Below, piece after piece: positions 5,124 through 11,725 of a stretch of 17,470 nt of DNA. This DNA is from an uncultured Phascolarctobacterium sp. (lineage in GTDB: Bacteria > Bacillota > Negativicutes > Acidaminococcales > Acidaminococcaceae), in the NCBI RefSeq assembly GCF_905212365.1, contig NZ_CAJMEH010000048.1, positions 1 through 17,470 on the forward strand. The letters run 5' to 3'. Position numbers and translations under genes: made by a program. The notes beneath the pieces are model-generated. The model was given only the letters and a program-made list of their open reading frames with translations, was not told where the DNA came from and did no database searches. Numbering within the stretch: the stretch's first letter is position 1; the number at the start of each line of letters is the position of its first letter.

Positions 5124-6413
5124 TCATCTGAACTCCAAGATAGAATTTTTATCATTCATAAATTCGTCGAAGTTTCCTTGATAAGGCAATGCTATCCCCA
5201 TTTCCTTATATTCAATTTTCAGTAAGACCTTTAAATCTTTTTCATTATTGACATTCTCCAGACACTTTAACATTTGCCTATATAAAGCTGTTTCTCTCCT
5301 AAAGCGTTCAAAATCTATTTTCTGCAGCTGCGTTATATATACAGTCAACGCTTCATTAATCCTGATATAGGCGTCAAGCTGCTTTTGCAACGAATAACTA
5401 AGATTAGATCGAATACATAATTCTCTTAATACCAAGTACGCCAACCTAAACCATGCAATAAGATTAATTCTCAAGAAAAAATTTACCCAACTTCCGCCGG
5501 AACGAAGCGCAGCATCAGCCCCATCCATTAAACATAAAGTTCCGTTGCCAAAAATCAGCATAACCCGTAAATCGTCATGCTGTTTATTCGGAATACATTC
5601 TGCCAAAGGCCGCTTATGATAAAAATAATGTTTAATAGACCAAACTAATTTTATCAATAAATCACACAGTATAACCGGTATAGCCATTGTTAAGCCAAAG
5701 CGAGCGTCGTAGCCTTGCTCAAATACTTTAGTAGCTAATTGTGCCAAAGTGTTTCTATTGTTATCAACTTCAAAAGAACCAAAATCACATAATTGAAACA
5801 ACTCGTAAAAAGGAATTGTGATACCGCTTCCTCTTCCTACCGCGCCGGAACTACCGGCAATATCGGACATAATATGCCCTAGCCAATTTACCATTCCACA
5901 ATATACCTTAGATATAAAAGTTTTTCCTTTCAGTTCAAAAGTTTCCGTTTGAACTGTTATCAACTGCCCGTCGCTTAAGAATGTTGAAGTTGATGTGAAT
6001 TGATTTAGTATAGAAAAGAACAAACCTAAAGGATCAGGTGAGTGACCTAACGATTTCATGTGGTGATTTTTAGTAGACATCTTAAATAAATTACCAACCT
6101 TGCCAGAATGCTGTTGGTCATAATTCACCCGAAATGTTTGCTCTAATTTGCCTATTGCGCTAGCAACATTGTTTTCTTTTCCTTCTCGCGGATTCCACCC
6201 ACAACGCCTCGCAAAAGACATAACTGCATTATCTACTTGCACGTCAGACCAAGGTTTCAGTTCGCTATTCGCCGGATCGCCGACAAAAAAGATGTCAACT
6301 AAACCAACTACAGCTCCACAGCCAACGAAAATTAAATAATCATATTTATCGCATTTATCATGATAAAACGCAGAACGAATCTCAGCTTTACTGCTACTAC
6401 CGCTATAATTCAT
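5124..6413 (-). CDS. Multipass membrane protein with His/Asp motif, unknown function (cassette gene 1)
   Basis: A 429-aa protein; ATG 6413 follows AGGTAGGG with about 7-nt spacing. Hydrophobic segments are at about 25-44 (YDYLIFVGCGAVVGLVDIFF), 238-260 (FGLTMAIPVILCDLLIKLVW), 283-300 and 311-332. A polar block at 95-200 contains NHHMKSLGHSPDPLG (116-130) and WLGHIMSDIAGSSG (177-190). The spaced His/Asp residues (H117, H118, H124, D127, H180, D184) resemble the pattern of membrane-bound metal-dependent hydrolases of the YdjM/DUF457 type, though I cannot prove relationship. About 340-400 is a charged helical stretch likely to be cytosolic. It resembles uncharacterised proteins I associate with gut Firmicutes. 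A strong promoter lies upstream, and the glycine-zipper gene follows 123 bp downstream on the same strand. Confidence 0.85.
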   Translation of the reverse strand: MNYSGSSSKAEIRSAFYHDKCDKYDYLIFVGCGAVVGLVDIFFVGDPANSELKPWSDVQVDNAVMSFARRCGWNPREGKENNVASAIGKLEQTFRVNYDQQHSGKVGNLFKMSTKNHHMKSLGHSPDPLGLFFSILNQFTSTSTFLSDGQLITVQTETFELKGKTFISKVYCGMVNWLGHIMSDIAGSSGAVGRGSGITIPFYELFQLCDFGSFEVDNNRNTLAQLATKVFEQGYDARFGLTMAIPVILCDLLIKLVWSIKHYFYHKRPLAECIPNKQHDDLRVMLIFGNGTLCLMDGADAALRSGGSWVNFFLRINLIAWFRLAYLVLRELCIRSNLSYSLQKQLDAYIRINEALTVYITQLQKIDFERFRRETALYRQMLKCLENVNNEKDLKVLLKIEYKEMGIALPYQGNFDEFMNDKNSILEFR

Positions 6414-6478
6414 AATATTACCCTACCTTCAAAACGCTCTTTTATTTTACTCAACCATCAACTGGCTAGTATATTTTT

Positions 6479-6506
6479 ATTATAAGTTCTCGTCCCCCCC
6501 TGTCAA
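6479..6506 (-). promoter_or_regulatory. Promoter of the two-gene cassette
   Basis: On the minus strand, perfect -35 TTGACA (6501-6506), 16-bp spacer containing a run of G, and perfect -10 TATAAT (6479-6484). It lies about 65 bp before the ATG at 6413. Confidence 0.75.
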
Positions 6507-6507
6507 A

Positions 6508-6532
6508 CAAAAGTCGTGTCGAGCGACTTTTG
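6508..6532. promoter_or_regulatory. Inverted repeat abutting the cassette -35 box
   Basis: CAAAAGTCG (6508-6516) and CGACTTTTG (6524-6532) form a perfect 9-bp stem around a 7-nt centre, one base from the -35 box. It could be an operator or a transcription-blocking hairpin between the relic relBE and the cassette. Confidence 0.5.
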
Positions 6533-6573
6533 CTTTGCAGCGCTAACGCGCCGGCTGCTGCACGCCAACACAA

Positions 6574-6638
6574 ACCTCTCTAAAGGAATTCACTATATAA
6601 GCTACAATATCAAAACAACGACACGTTTTGAAAAACAA
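6574..6638 (+). pseudogene. Relic of a second relBE pair
   Basis: Bases 6577-6600 read SLKEFTI-stop, matching the end of the intact antitoxin (LWKELDL-stop). The overlapping toxin frame then reads (I)SYNIKTTTRFEK, matching MSYSVKTTARFDK of the intact RelE, except that the start codon ATG has become ATA (6597-6599). After FEK the sequence jumps straight into the post-relE repeat (AATCAAAACTGCC), so about 75 codons of the toxin are deleted. No upstream antitoxin body is recognisable. It cannot make a toxin. Confidence 0.8.
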
Positions 6639-6768
6639 AATCAAAACTGCCGCAAGGATTATCCCCTGTCGTTTCGACAAAGGAATTTTCCTTGCGGCAG
6701 TCTTTTTTATTTTTCGTTTTTACTCTCGCCCTGCGCTCAGCGGCAGCATTCTGCCGCTGAAAAAGCGC
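6639..6768 (+). repeat. 130-bp direct repeat, copy B
   Basis: Gapless counterpart of 3691-3820. The first 92 bases carry two differences. The second hairpin (6737-6760) differs by paired, stem-preserving changes from the stem at 3789-3812. Confidence 0.9.
6643..6708. terminator. Terminator left behind the relBE relic, bidirectional
   Basis: Same 12-bp stem as the intact relBE terminator, ACTGCCGCAAGG (6646-6657) with CCTTGCGGCAGT (6690-6701). T-tracts lie on both sides (CTTTTTT on the plus strand; TTTTGATTTTG on the minus), so it may also stop transcripts from the ECF operon. Confidence 0.75.
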
Positions 6769-6781
6769 GATCCTGGCGCTT
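6759..6781 (-). terminator. Terminator of the ECF operon
   Basis: On the minus strand AAGCGC, 7-nt loop, GCGCTT, then TTT, beginning 10 bp after the EcfT stop. The stem is only 6 bp, so the hairpins just downstream may assist. Confidence 0.5.
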
Positions 6782-6790
6782 GCTAATTTT

Positions 6791-7465
6791 TCAAGCCGCC
6801 AGCATATGCTTCCAGAACGGATAAGCGCTCAGAATAATTACCAGCAGCAGTACGAAAAAGTCGCCTGCGCTCAGCGGCTCCTGGGGCATATTTTTATAAG
6901 TATTGCTGCCGAAGCCTTTCAGCTCCATGGACAGCGCCAGCGTTTCCGACTTTGCCACCGCCCGCATTACCAGCGGACGGATAACTACTAAATAAGCCAA
7001 AAAGCGCTTCACCACATTGCCGCGATTGGAATAGCCGCGGCAGCTCTGCGCATCCAGCGTAATTTCACTGTCCGTGAGAAAGTTAGGCACAAAGCGCAGC
7101 GCCGTCGTCAGCATAAAGGCGTACTCGCAGGGCATCCGAAAGCGGTCCACTAAAGATTTAGCGATATCCTGAACGCGCGTGCTGGCCAGCAAGCACAAAA
7201 AGGCGATGGTCATAACCAGCATGCGCAGGCCGCCTGCCAGCGATACGTCCAACGGCGAGCCGAAAATCAGCTGCAGCAGCACCATCATGCCCGTGAACAC
7301 TGCTAAACCGCCCAGCGCCGCCATGGTCATGCGGTCGTGCTTGATGTACAGCAGCAGCGCCAGCTCCAAAACCAAAATCGTCGCCACCGCTTCCACCGGC
7401 AGGATGAAAACCCAGGCTGTGATAGCCAGCGTCACAATAATTTTTGTAAAGGCAGTCAGCTTCAT
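6791..7465 (-). CDS. ecfT: ECF transporter transmembrane (T) component
   Basis: A 224-aa integral membrane protein with hydrophobic segments at about 8-40, 48-68, 78-95, 112-130 and 203-217. It has the two cytosolic coupling motifs of EcfT/CbiQ proteins, QSCRGY (140-145) and MELKGFG (180-186), which dock into the two ATPases; the second has Lys where Arg is usual. I start at ATG 7465, which follows the GGGGGCGG site and overlaps the end of the upstream ATPase region. An upstream TTG at 7486 would add seven residues without a ribosome site. It is the last gene of the S-A-A-T operon and transmits ATPase movement to the S component. Confidence 0.92.
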   Translation of the reverse strand: MKLTAFTKIIVTLAITAWVFILPVEAVATILVLELALLLYIKHDRMTMAALGGLAVFTGMMVLLQLIFGSPLDVSLAGGLRMLVMTIAFLCLLASTRVQDIAKSLVDRFRMPCEYAFMLTTALRFVPNFLTDSEITLDAQSCRGYSNRGNVVKRFLAYLVVIRPLVMRAVAKSETLALSMELKGFGSNTYKNMPQEPLSAGDFFVLLLVIILSAYPFWKHMLAA

Positions 7466-7466
7466 C

Positions 7467-8267
7467 TCATTCCGCCCCCTTCCCAACGGCGTCGATAAAT
7501 TCTTCGGGCGCAGCGGCGTCCACGCCTAAAGCCGCCGCCAGCGAAGCCACCGTCGGGCAGCGCAGGCCCCAGCCTTCTACCGGCTGGCTGCCGTCGAAAA
7601 GTTTTTTCGGCGTGCCGTCGAACACTTTGCAGCCGTTGTGCAGCACAATGGCGCGCTTGGCGTAGCGCCGCACAATATCCATATCGTGCGAAATCAATAC
7701 GATGGTAATGCCCCGCTGCTCGTTAATGGCCTGCAGGTAGCGCATCATGCCTTCCTTTTCCAGCGCGTCCTGCCCGTTGGTAATCTCGTCTAAAATTAAC
7801 GTACGCGGGTTCAGCGCCAACGCTGCGGCCACGCCCAAACGGCGCTTTTGCCCGAAGGAAAGCAGGCGCGGATATTCCTTTTGCAGCTCCGTCAGTCCCA
7901 TAGCATCCAGCGCCTCCAGCGTCTGCCGCTTAATGGTTTCCTCCGTCAGCTTTTTGGCGCGGGGGCCGTAAGCCACCTCGTCGAACACCGTGTCCTCCAA
8001 AATCTGCAAATCAGGATTCTGAAAAACGTAACCGATTTTATCGGCCAAATCGGCGGGCTCGCACTTGACGATATCCTCGCCGTCCACCAGAATCTGCCCG
8101 CTGCGCGGATGGCACAGCGCCATAAACAAACGGCTCAGCGTAGTTTTGCCGCTGCCGTTATGTCCCAGCAGCGCCACAAATTCGCCGTCGTTAATCAGGC
8201 AATCCATATCGTTAATAACAGGCTGCCCACGCAGGTAAGCAAAATTTACGTCCTTAGCCTCCAGCAT
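7467..8267 (-). CDS. ecfA2: ECF transporter ATP-binding protein (second ATPase)
   Basis: A 266-aa ABC ATPase. Walker A GHNGSGKTT (35-43), Q-loop VFQNPDLQ (81-88), signature LSFGQKRR (136-143), Walker B LILDE (157-161) and switch His in SHD (193-195) are all present. Two positions depart from consensus: LSFGQ for LSGGQ, and DEITNG for DEPTNG. It pairs with the ATPase encoded upstream to power uptake; the start codon overlaps that gene's stop (TGATG), showing translational coupling. A C-terminal extension of about 50 residues follows the H-loop strand, as is common in EcfA proteins. The A1/A2 labels are by order only. Confidence 0.92.
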   Translation of the reverse strand: MLEAKDVNFAYLRGQPVINDMDCLINDGEFVALLGHNGSGKTTLSRLFMALCHPRSGQILVDGEDIVKCEPADLADKIGYVFQNPDLQILEDTVFDEVAYGPRAKKLTEETIKRQTLEALDAMGLTELQKEYPRLLSFGQKRRLGVAAALALNPRTLILDEITNGQDALEKEGMMRYLQAINEQRGITIVLISHDMDIVRRYAKRAIVLHNGCKVFDGTPKKLFDGSQPVEGWGLRCPTVASLAAALGVDAAAPEEFIDAVGKGAE

Positions 8268-9139
8268 CAGTCAGCCCTCCCTTCCTTAGCGACGATACCA
8301 TAGGTTTTAAAATCGGCCAGCGCGTCCTGCTCGCTGCGCCAATCGCCCAAATCCACGGGCAGCTTTTCCTCCAGCCCCAGCTTAATCTGCCACAGCGCGG
8401 GCAGCAGCGGGCGCAGCGCCTTATCCTCGTACATTTTGGGCGCGGCGGCTTCAAAAGCGTCGGCAGCCGCCACCTCGCCCTCCTTGAGCACAATCATGTC
8501 GGTAACGTACGGCAGCAAATAATCCATGCGGTGTTCCACCGCTACGATGGTCGTGCCGTAGCGCTGGTGAATATCGTAAACCAATTTATACAGCGACTGC
8601 GCGCCGTCCGGGTCCATGGCTGAAACAGGCTCGTCCAGCACGATAATTTCCGGATGCACGGCCAGCGTCGCCCCCAGCAGCAAACGCTGCCGCTGCCCGC
8701 CGCTCAGCTCGTCCAACTGATAGCTTTCGCGCCCCGGCAAGCCCACGTCCTCCAAAGCGCGACTGGTGCGCTCGGCAATTTCCTCCGGCGCAAAACCGTG
8801 GTTCAGCAGCGCAAAGGCCACCTCCTCGCCCGCAGTCAGAGAAACCAGCTGGCTTTCGTAATCTTCCATAATAAAGCCCACGCGCATTGCCAAATCGGAA
8901 ACGCGCTTACCTTTAGTGCTTGCGCCCAGCACCTCTACCTCGCCGCTGTAGCGCCCGCCCATATAATAGGGCACGATGCCCGTAATCGCCTTGCACAGCG
9001 TGGTCTTGCCCGCGCCGCTGGGCCCGGTAATCACAGTAAAGCTACCTTTTTTGATTTCCAAATTTATATCCTTGAGCGCCAAAGCGTCGGAGGATTTATA
9101 TGCGAAGTAAAAATTTTGCAGCTTGATGACGCTTTCCAT
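8267..9139 (-). CDS. ecfA1: ECF transporter ATP-binding protein (first ATPase)
   Basis: A 290-aa ABC ATPase with Walker A GPSGAGKTT (39-47), canonical signature LSGGQRQR (145-152), Walker B IIVLDEP (165-171) and switch H203. The Q-loop reads MEDYESQ, slightly divergent from the usual FQDPESQ. The start ATG is directly adjacent to the stop of the S-component gene. It forms the energising heterodimer with the second ATPase on the cytosolic face of the membrane. Having its own S gene upstream and its own T gene downstream makes this a dedicated (group I) ECF system rather than a shared module. Confidence 0.92.
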   Translation of the reverse strand: MESVIKLQNFYFAYKSSDALALKDINLEIKKGSFTVITGPSGAGKTTLCKAITGIVPYYMGGRYSGEVEVLGASTKGKRVSDLAMRVGFIMEDYESQLVSLTAGEEVAFALLNHGFAPEEIAERTSRALEDVGLPGRESYQLDELSGGQRQRLLLGATLAVHPEIIVLDEPVSAMDPDGAQSLYKLVYDIHQRYGTTIVAVEHRMDYLLPYVTDMIVLKEGEVAAADAFEAAAPKMYEDKALRPLLPALWQIKLGLEEKLPVDLGDWRSEQDALADFKTYGIVAKEGRAD

Positions 9140-9712
9140 TTACTTGCCTCCCTCCTGCACATAAAACAGCTTGCGCACCGGCGCATAAAGGAAGAAGGTG
9201 ATGAGCCCGTTGAGCAGGCCGACCACGGCTACTACGGGCAGCATTACGAAAACCCAAACGTGCAGCGGCAGCCCCAGCACCAGCTTCAAAATAAAAGTAA
9301 AAACGCCGCCGCTGGTCATGGTCGACAAAAAGCCCGTCACAAAGGGACGCAGCTTCCATTCGACCAAACCGGCGCTGAACATAGCCTTAACCAGCAGGCA
9401 GCAAACAGTCGCCCCGGCCAGCTCGCTGGCTACATTGCCCAAGGGAAAGGCAGATTTGGACGAAGGCACCAGCGTCAGCCCCGCAATAAAGCCGATGCCG
9501 ACAGCCTGAGTCAACTTGGGCCGCGTCAGGTTGATAACGATGGAATACATAGCGATAGTCCAGTTAGGAGTAACGCCGCCCACATTGGGGCTCACCGTAT
9601 GCAGAATAATGCCGATGGCCAGCAGCATAGCGGTAATCGCCACCCAGCGGTAGCCCTCCTGCATGGGCTCCACCTCGATGAGCTGCGGCACAGGCTTGCT
9701 TTTTTCATTCAT
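9140..9712 (-). CDS. ECF transporter substrate-binding S component, TrpP-like
   Basis: A 190-aa membrane protein with about six hydrophobic segments (about 22-42, 50-64, 70-82, 92-112, 124-146, 152-178). The segment LAIGIILHTVSPNVGG, followed by a Gly/Phe-rich stretch containing SAFPLGNVASE, resembles the TrpP family of tryptophan-transport S components, so tryptophan or a related compound is my first guess. The substrate cannot be proved from sequence. It starts at ATG 9712 behind AGAGAGG and heads the S-A-A-T operon. The soluble N-terminal 20 residues are somewhat longer than typical. Being beside histidine genes might hint at amino-acid import, but a terminator separates the two operons. 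Confidence 0.82.
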   Translation of the reverse strand: MNEKSKPVPQLIEVEPMQEGYRWVAITAMLLAIGIILHTVSPNVGGVTPNWTIAMYSIVINLTRPKLTQAVGIGFIAGLTLVPSSKSAFPLGNVASELAGATVCCLLVKAMFSAGLVEWKLRPFVTGFLSTMTSGGVFTFILKLVLGLPLHVWVFVMLPVVAVVGLLNGLITFFLYAPVRKLFYVQEGGK

Positions 9713-9777
9713 AAATAACGCCTCTCTTTGCCAAAATGGATTGCATTTTATAATCGCCGAAAATTATAGACGGTTTA

Positions 9778-9810
9778 ATTATACTATAATACTTGCGTTT
9801 TGTATCGCAA
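9778..9810 (-). promoter_or_regulatory. Probable promoter and palindrome of the ECF operon
   Basis: On the minus strand TTGCGA (9805-9810), 16 bp, TATAGT (9783-9788). The -10 region lies in the perfect palindrome ATTATA-C-TATAAT (9778-9790), which could be an operator. A second pair, TTGCG/CGCAA (9794-9810), lies upstream. Confidence 0.45.
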
Positions 9811-9815
9811 AAAAT

Positions 9816-9853
9816 AAAAATAGACGCCGCAAAAAAAGTTAGCGTCTATTTTT
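9816..9853. terminator. Terminator at the end of the his operon
   Basis: AAAAATAGACGC (9816-9827) and GCGTCTATTTTT (9842-9853) form a perfect 12-bp stem with a 14-nt loop. T-rich sequence follows on the minus strand (TATTTTTTG), 18 bp after the hisI stop. Confidence 0.85.
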
Positions 9854-9870
9854 GTTACATAAATACACTT

Positions 9871-10203
9871 TTATTTTCTGCGCCACAGCTCGTTGTGGAA
9901 GCAGGAATAAGCCCCCGTGTGGCAGGCTACGCCGGTTTGCTCCGCCTTAACCAAAATGGCGTCGCCGTCGCAATCGTAAACCAGCTCCACCACCTTCTGC
10001 AAATTGCCGCTGGTAGCGCCCTTGTTCCACAGCTCCTGACGGCTGCGGCTCCAAAACCAGGTATACCCTGTCGCCATAGTTTTGCGCAGCGACTCCGCGT
10101 TCATATACGCCAGCATCACCACGGCATTGGTTTTCACATCCTGCACCACGGCCGGCACCAGCCCCCTGGAGTCAAACTTAATCTGCGAAATATCTATCTC
10201 CAT
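9871..10203 (-). CDS. hisI: Phosphoribosyl-AMP cyclohydrolase
   Basis: A 110-aa monofunctional enzyme that opens the purine ring of phosphoribosyl-AMP (third step of histidine synthesis). Conserved features are WSRSRQELWNKGATSGN (51-67), the Mg-binding Asp cluster D77, D79, D81 with C78, and the Zn-ligand cysteines C94 (ACHTG) and C101 (SCF). I start at ATG 10203, 8 nt after AAGGAGG; the ATG at 10209 is too close to that site. It lacks the fused HisE pyrophosphohydrolase domain, and no separate hisE follows before the terminator. It is the last gene of the operon, 33 bp after hisF. Confidence 0.95.
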   Translation of the reverse strand: MEIDISQIKFDSRGLVPAVVQDVKTNAVVMLAYMNAESLRKTMATGYTWFWSRSRQELWNKGATSGNLQKVVELVYDCDGDAILVKAEQTGVACHTGAYSCFHNELWRRK

Positions 10204-10236
10204 CAGCATCTCCTCCTTGCTAAACGGCAGCGCGTT

Positions 10237-10995
10237 TTATAACCGGACCTCAACGCCGCGGCTGCGCAGATATTCCTTAACCTGACGGATGGTAAAGGTT
10301 TTGTAATGGAAAACCGAAGCCGCCAGCACCGCGTCCGCGCCCCCCTCGGCCAAAACGTCGTAAAAGTCCTCCAGCCGTCCCGCGCCGCCGCTGGCGATAA
10401 CGGGTACGTTGACCGCGCTGCTCACGGCCTTCGTCAGTGGAATATCGTAGCCGTTTTTCGTACCGTCGGCGTCCATGCTGGTCAGCAAAATTTCGCCTGC
10501 GCCCAGGGCTACGCCACGCCTGGCCCACTCCACGGCGTCGATACCCGTAGGCTTGCGCCCGCCCTGCACGTAAACTTCCCACTTATTTTCGCCGCAGCGG
10601 CGGGCGTCGATAGCCAGCACAATGCACTGGTTGCCAAAAATACGCGCGCCCTCGGCAATCAGCTGCGGATTTTTTACCGCCGCCGAATTCAGCGAGGTCT
10701 TATCGGCTCCGGCCAACAAAGCGCTGCGGATATCCTGCACGCTGCCGATGCCGCCGCCCACTGTCAGGGGCATGAACACCTGCCCCGCAGTTTTGCGGAT
10801 AACGTCCAGCATAGCCTTACGCTCCTCAAAGGTTGCCGTAATATCCAAAAACACCAGCTCGTCGGCTCCCTCCGCGTCGTAAGCCGCAGCCCGCTCCACC
10901 GGGTCGCCGGCGTCGCGCAGCCCCACAAAATTAGTGCCCTTCACCACGCGCCCTTCCTTCACGTCAAGGCAGGGAATAATTCTTTTCGTCAGCAT
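10237..10995 (-). CDS. hisF: Imidazole glycerol phosphate synthase, cyclase subunit
   Basis: A 252-aa TIM-barrel enzyme, full length. The catalytic Asp pair is D11 (IIPCLDV) and D130 (LAIDAR); phosphate-binding loops are VGGGIGS (79-85) and ASGGAG near 205, and LTSMDADGTKNGYD (171-184) is typical. With HisH it turns PRFAR plus ammonia into imidazole-glycerol phosphate and AICAR. ATG 10995 follows AAGGAGGAATAGC and lies one base after the hisA stop. Confidence 0.97.
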   Translation of the reverse strand: MLTKRIIPCLDVKEGRVVKGTNFVGLRDAGDPVERAAAYDAEGADELVFLDITATFEERKAMLDVIRKTAGQVFMPLTVGGGIGSVQDIRSALLAGADKTSLNSAAVKNPQLIAEGARIFGNQCIVLAIDARRCGENKWEVYVQGGRKPTGIDAVEWARRGVALGAGEILLTSMDADGTKNGYDIPLTKAVSSAVNVPVIASGGAGRLEDFYDVLAEGGADAVLAASVFHYKTFTIRQVKEYLRSRGVEVRL

Positions 10996-10996
10996 G

Positions 10997-11725
10997 CTAT
11001 TCCTCCTTCGCCAAAGCCAAAGCTTCCCGCAAATCTACAGCTCCAGTATAAATAGCCTTGCCGATAATGCAGCCCGTTACACCGTCTGTTTCCACCGCTT
11101 TCACCCGGCGGATATCCTCCAGCGAAGCCACACCGCCGCTGGCGATAATTTCCACACCGCAGGCGCGGGCCAAAGCCGCCGTCGCCTCCGCATTAACGCC
11201 GCTTAACATGCCGTCGCGGCTGATATCCGTAAAAATAATCTTATCCACGCCGTAAGATGCCATCTGCTTGGCCAGCTCCATGGCAGCCACACCGCTGCCC
11301 TGCCCCCAGCCCTCGATGGCTACGTCGCCGTTTTTCGCGTCGATGCCCACAGCAATATGGCCGGGGAATTGGCGGCAGGCTTCGGCCACCAGCTCTGGGT
11401 TTTTCACCGCCGCGCTGCCCAAAATAACCCGCTGTACGCCCATTGTCAGCAGCTTGTCGATGGCCTGCATATTGCGGATGCCGCCGCCCAGCTGCACCGG
11501 CAGCTTAACGCTTTGCAGAATGCGCTCGATAACCGGCAAATTTTTGCCCTCGCCAGCTAAAGCGCCGTCCAAATCCACCAAATGCAGCCACTGCGCGCCG
11601 CAGTCCGCCCATTTAAGAGCCATCTCCGCCGGATCGTCGGCAAAAACAGTTTCGGCGTCAAAGCGCCCTTCGGTCAAACGCACGCAGCGTCCGCCGCGAA
11701 TATCGATAGCAGGATAAATAATCAT
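10997..11725 (-). CDS. hisA: ProFAR isomerase (HisA)
   Basis: A 242-aa TIM-barrel protein related to HisF that isomerises ProFAR to PRFAR. It has catalytic D8 (YPAIDIRGG) and D129 (GIDAKNG), QLGGGIRN (78-85), and the FTDISRDGM loop (165-173). I start at ATG 11725, which overlaps the hisH stop (ATGA) and follows AAGGAG by 8 nt; a GTG at 11734 would add three residues and lies on the ribosome site. It is translationally coupled to hisH. Confidence 0.97.
   Translation of the reverse strand: MIIYPAIDIRGGRCVRLTEGRFDAETVFADDPAEMALKWADCGAQWLHLVDLDGALAGEGKNLPVIERILQSVKLPVQLGGGIRNMQAIDKLLTMGVQRVILGSAAVKNPELVAEACRQFPGHIAVGIDAKNGDVAIEGWGQGSGVAAMELAKQMASYGVDKIIFTDISRDGMLSGVNAEATAALARACGVEIIASGGVASLEDIRRVKAVETDGVTGCIIGKAIYTGAVDLREALALAKEE

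Noticed and set aside
1311..6790. Prophage or integrative element
   Set aside because: No integrase, transposase, structural gene or convincing attachment-site duplication is visible; AT-richness alone is not enough.
8654..9718. 354-aa plus-strand ORF antisense to the ECF genes
   Set aside because: Gln/His-rich shadow of GC-rich coding sequence, no ribosome site, and the opposite strand has clear ABC motifs.
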